Assembly: GCF_012932565.1 (NCBI RefSeq)
Contig: NZ_JABBYJ010000001.1
Location: 2,728,001-2,792,000, forward strand
DNA length: 64,000 nt
Reading direction: 5' to 3'
From: Sneathiella limimaris
GTDB taxonomy: Bacteria > Pseudomonadota > Alphaproteobacteria > Sneathiellales > Sneathiellaceae
Both the position numbers and the translations under genes were made by a program. Below are positions 63,211-64,000 of this stretch, piece after piece. The notes beneath the pieces were generated by a model, which saw only the letters and a list, made by a program, of their open reading frames with translations, was not told the DNA's origin and did not search any database. Each line of letters opens with the position of its first letter. The stretch's first letter is position 1.

Positions 63211-64000
63211 ATGCTTCAAATCAAAGATCTGAACGTATCCTTCAATACCCGGCGCGGTGCAGTCGACGCTGTACGAGGTGTCAATCTAGAAGTTGCGAAA
63301 GGTAAAATCCTTGGGATTGTAGGCGAGTCTGGTTCCGGTAAATCGGTAACCTCATACGCACTCATGCGAATTCTGGATACAGGCGGCACCATCAAGAATG
63401 GTGAAATTACTTATAGCGGCATCGATCTTCGGCGCGCGACCGAGCAAGAGATGGGGGAAATCAGGGGCCGGGAAATTTCAATGATTTTCCAAAACCCGAG
63501 GGCCGCCCTTAATCCAATTCGAAAAATCGGCCATCAAATTGAGGACGTTCTCCGCCAACATGCTCAGGCCACACGATACACAGCCAAGCAAAAAGCAATT
63601 GAGGCCTTAAAAGCCGTTAAAATTCGAAATGCTGAAGAACGCTATGACGCTTATCCTTTTGAGTTATCGGGAGGCATGTGCCAGCGCGTTGTCATCGCTA
63701 TCGCCCTCGCCTGTAACCCCAGACTTCTAATCGCAGACGAGCCGACAACAGGCCTAGATATCACCACTCAGAAAGCCGTTATGGATCTCGTATTAGAGTT
63801 GATCCGGGAGAGGCAGATGAGTGCCATTTTGATCACCCATGATCTTGGTCTGGCGACGGAATATTGTGATGATATTTCCGTCATGAAGAATGGGGAAATC
63901 GTCGAACAGGGCACACCCCAGAAAATCTTCACAAACCCGACTCATCCCTATACCCAGAAACTCGTAAAAGCCACCCCATCTAAAGGCACCTCTATTCGGG
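63211..64000 (+). CDS. ABC transporter ATP-binding protein, DppD type (cut by window edge)
   Basis: An open frame from ATG 63211 to the right edge, 263 residues so far. Walker A GESGSGKS (about residues 38-45), Q-loop [10 protein letters not shown], signature LSGGMCQRV, Walker [13 protein letters not shown] and the H-loop ILITHDLG are all present, and the ending [15 protein letters not shown] is the oligopeptide-type C-terminal extension. It energises the two permeases. A second ATPase (DppF type) is expected beyond the window. Confidence 0.95.
   Translation, partial: MLQIKDLNVSFNTRRGAVDAVRGVNLEVAKGKILGIVGESGSGKSVTSYALMRILDTGGTIKNGEITYSGIDLRRATEQEMGEIRGREISMIFQNPRAALNPIRKIGHQIEDVLRQHAQATRYTAKQKAIEALKAVKIRNAEERYDAYPFELSGGMCQRVVIAIALACNPRLLIADEPTTGLDITTQKAVMDLVLELIRERQMSAILITHDLGLATEYCDDISVMKNGEIVEQGTPQKIFTNPTHPYTQKLVKATPSKGTSIR

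Noticed and set aside
1-64000. Mobile elements, CRISPR arrays, tRNA or rRNA genes, prophage
   Set aside because: No transposase, integrase, regular repeat array or RNA-gene pattern was found by reading; short RNA genes could still be missed without a search tool.

Overview
The window looks like chromosome of a free-living, probably marine alphaproteobacterium of moderate GC. Pointers are the abundance of TRAP transporters, LysR, MarR and TetR regulators and CoA-dependent catabolic enzymes, soluble multi-PAS histidine kinases, a VPLPA-CTERM surface protein and an encapsulated-ferritin protein close to the Rhodospirillum type. A Sneathiella- or Kiloniella-like order is possible, but nothing here fixes the genus. 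I saw no rRNA, tRNA, CRISPR array, insertion sequence, integrase or phage gene. Coding is dense on both strands, and both ends of the window cut a gene.

Layout. 0-7.5 kb: a TRAP transporter operon (SBP, DctQ, DctM, MarR-like regulator) diverges from a fused hydantoinase/5-oxoprolinase. 7.6-9.1 kb: a DUF2892 membrane protein and a family III CoA-transferase. 9.3-14.4 kb: a lipid block, with a secreted glycerophosphodiesterase followed by a tight operon of fatty acid desaturase, cyclic-nucleotide-domain/CPBP membrane protein and a fused CDP-alcohol phosphotransferase/cytidylyltransferase that resembles two steps of the eukaryotic Kennedy pathway on one chain. 14.4-17.3 kb: LysR diverging from a glutathionyl-hydroquinone reductase, then a VPLPA-CTERM protein. 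17.5-21.4 kb: an aromatic-catabolism block (HPPD, DUF2783 protein, FAD monooxygenase, divergent MarR). 21.4-32.2 kb: two PAS histidine kinases, a Gfo/Idh/MocA oxidoreductase, an encapsulated ferritin lacking a cargo tail, a molybdenum hydroxylase pair, ZntB and an MscS-like channel. 32.3-34.0 kb: an unrecognised 568-residue protein. 34.1-42.6 kb: a nine-gene locus with two TRAP transporters around an amidohydrolase, a GAF protein and a TetR regulator. 43.2-46.3 kb: a secreted CARDB-like protein, a PaaG-like hydratase/isomerase with an SDR, and a half-size UPF0016 protein behind a sequence that reads as a yybP-ykoY manganese riboswitch. 46.4-49.2 kb: a third PAS kinase with its own receiver. 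49.4-54.0 kb: four genes coupled by ATGA overlaps (FMO-type monooxygenase, BASS symporter, epimerase, SDR) with a divergent TetR and a clear tandem operator. 54.0-58.6 kb: LysR, AhpD-like protein, APC permease, beta-CASP nuclease. 58.6-64 kb: LysR diverging from a peptide/nickel-type ABC importer cut by the window end.

The content fits a heterotroph that scavenges organic acids, amino-acid derivatives, aromatics and peptides, with a regulator beside most uptake or catabolic blocks. The least ordinary parts are the Kennedy-like lipid operon, the tail-less encapsulated ferritin with its hairpin-guarded neighbour, the manganese-riboswitch leader and the 568-residue orphan.
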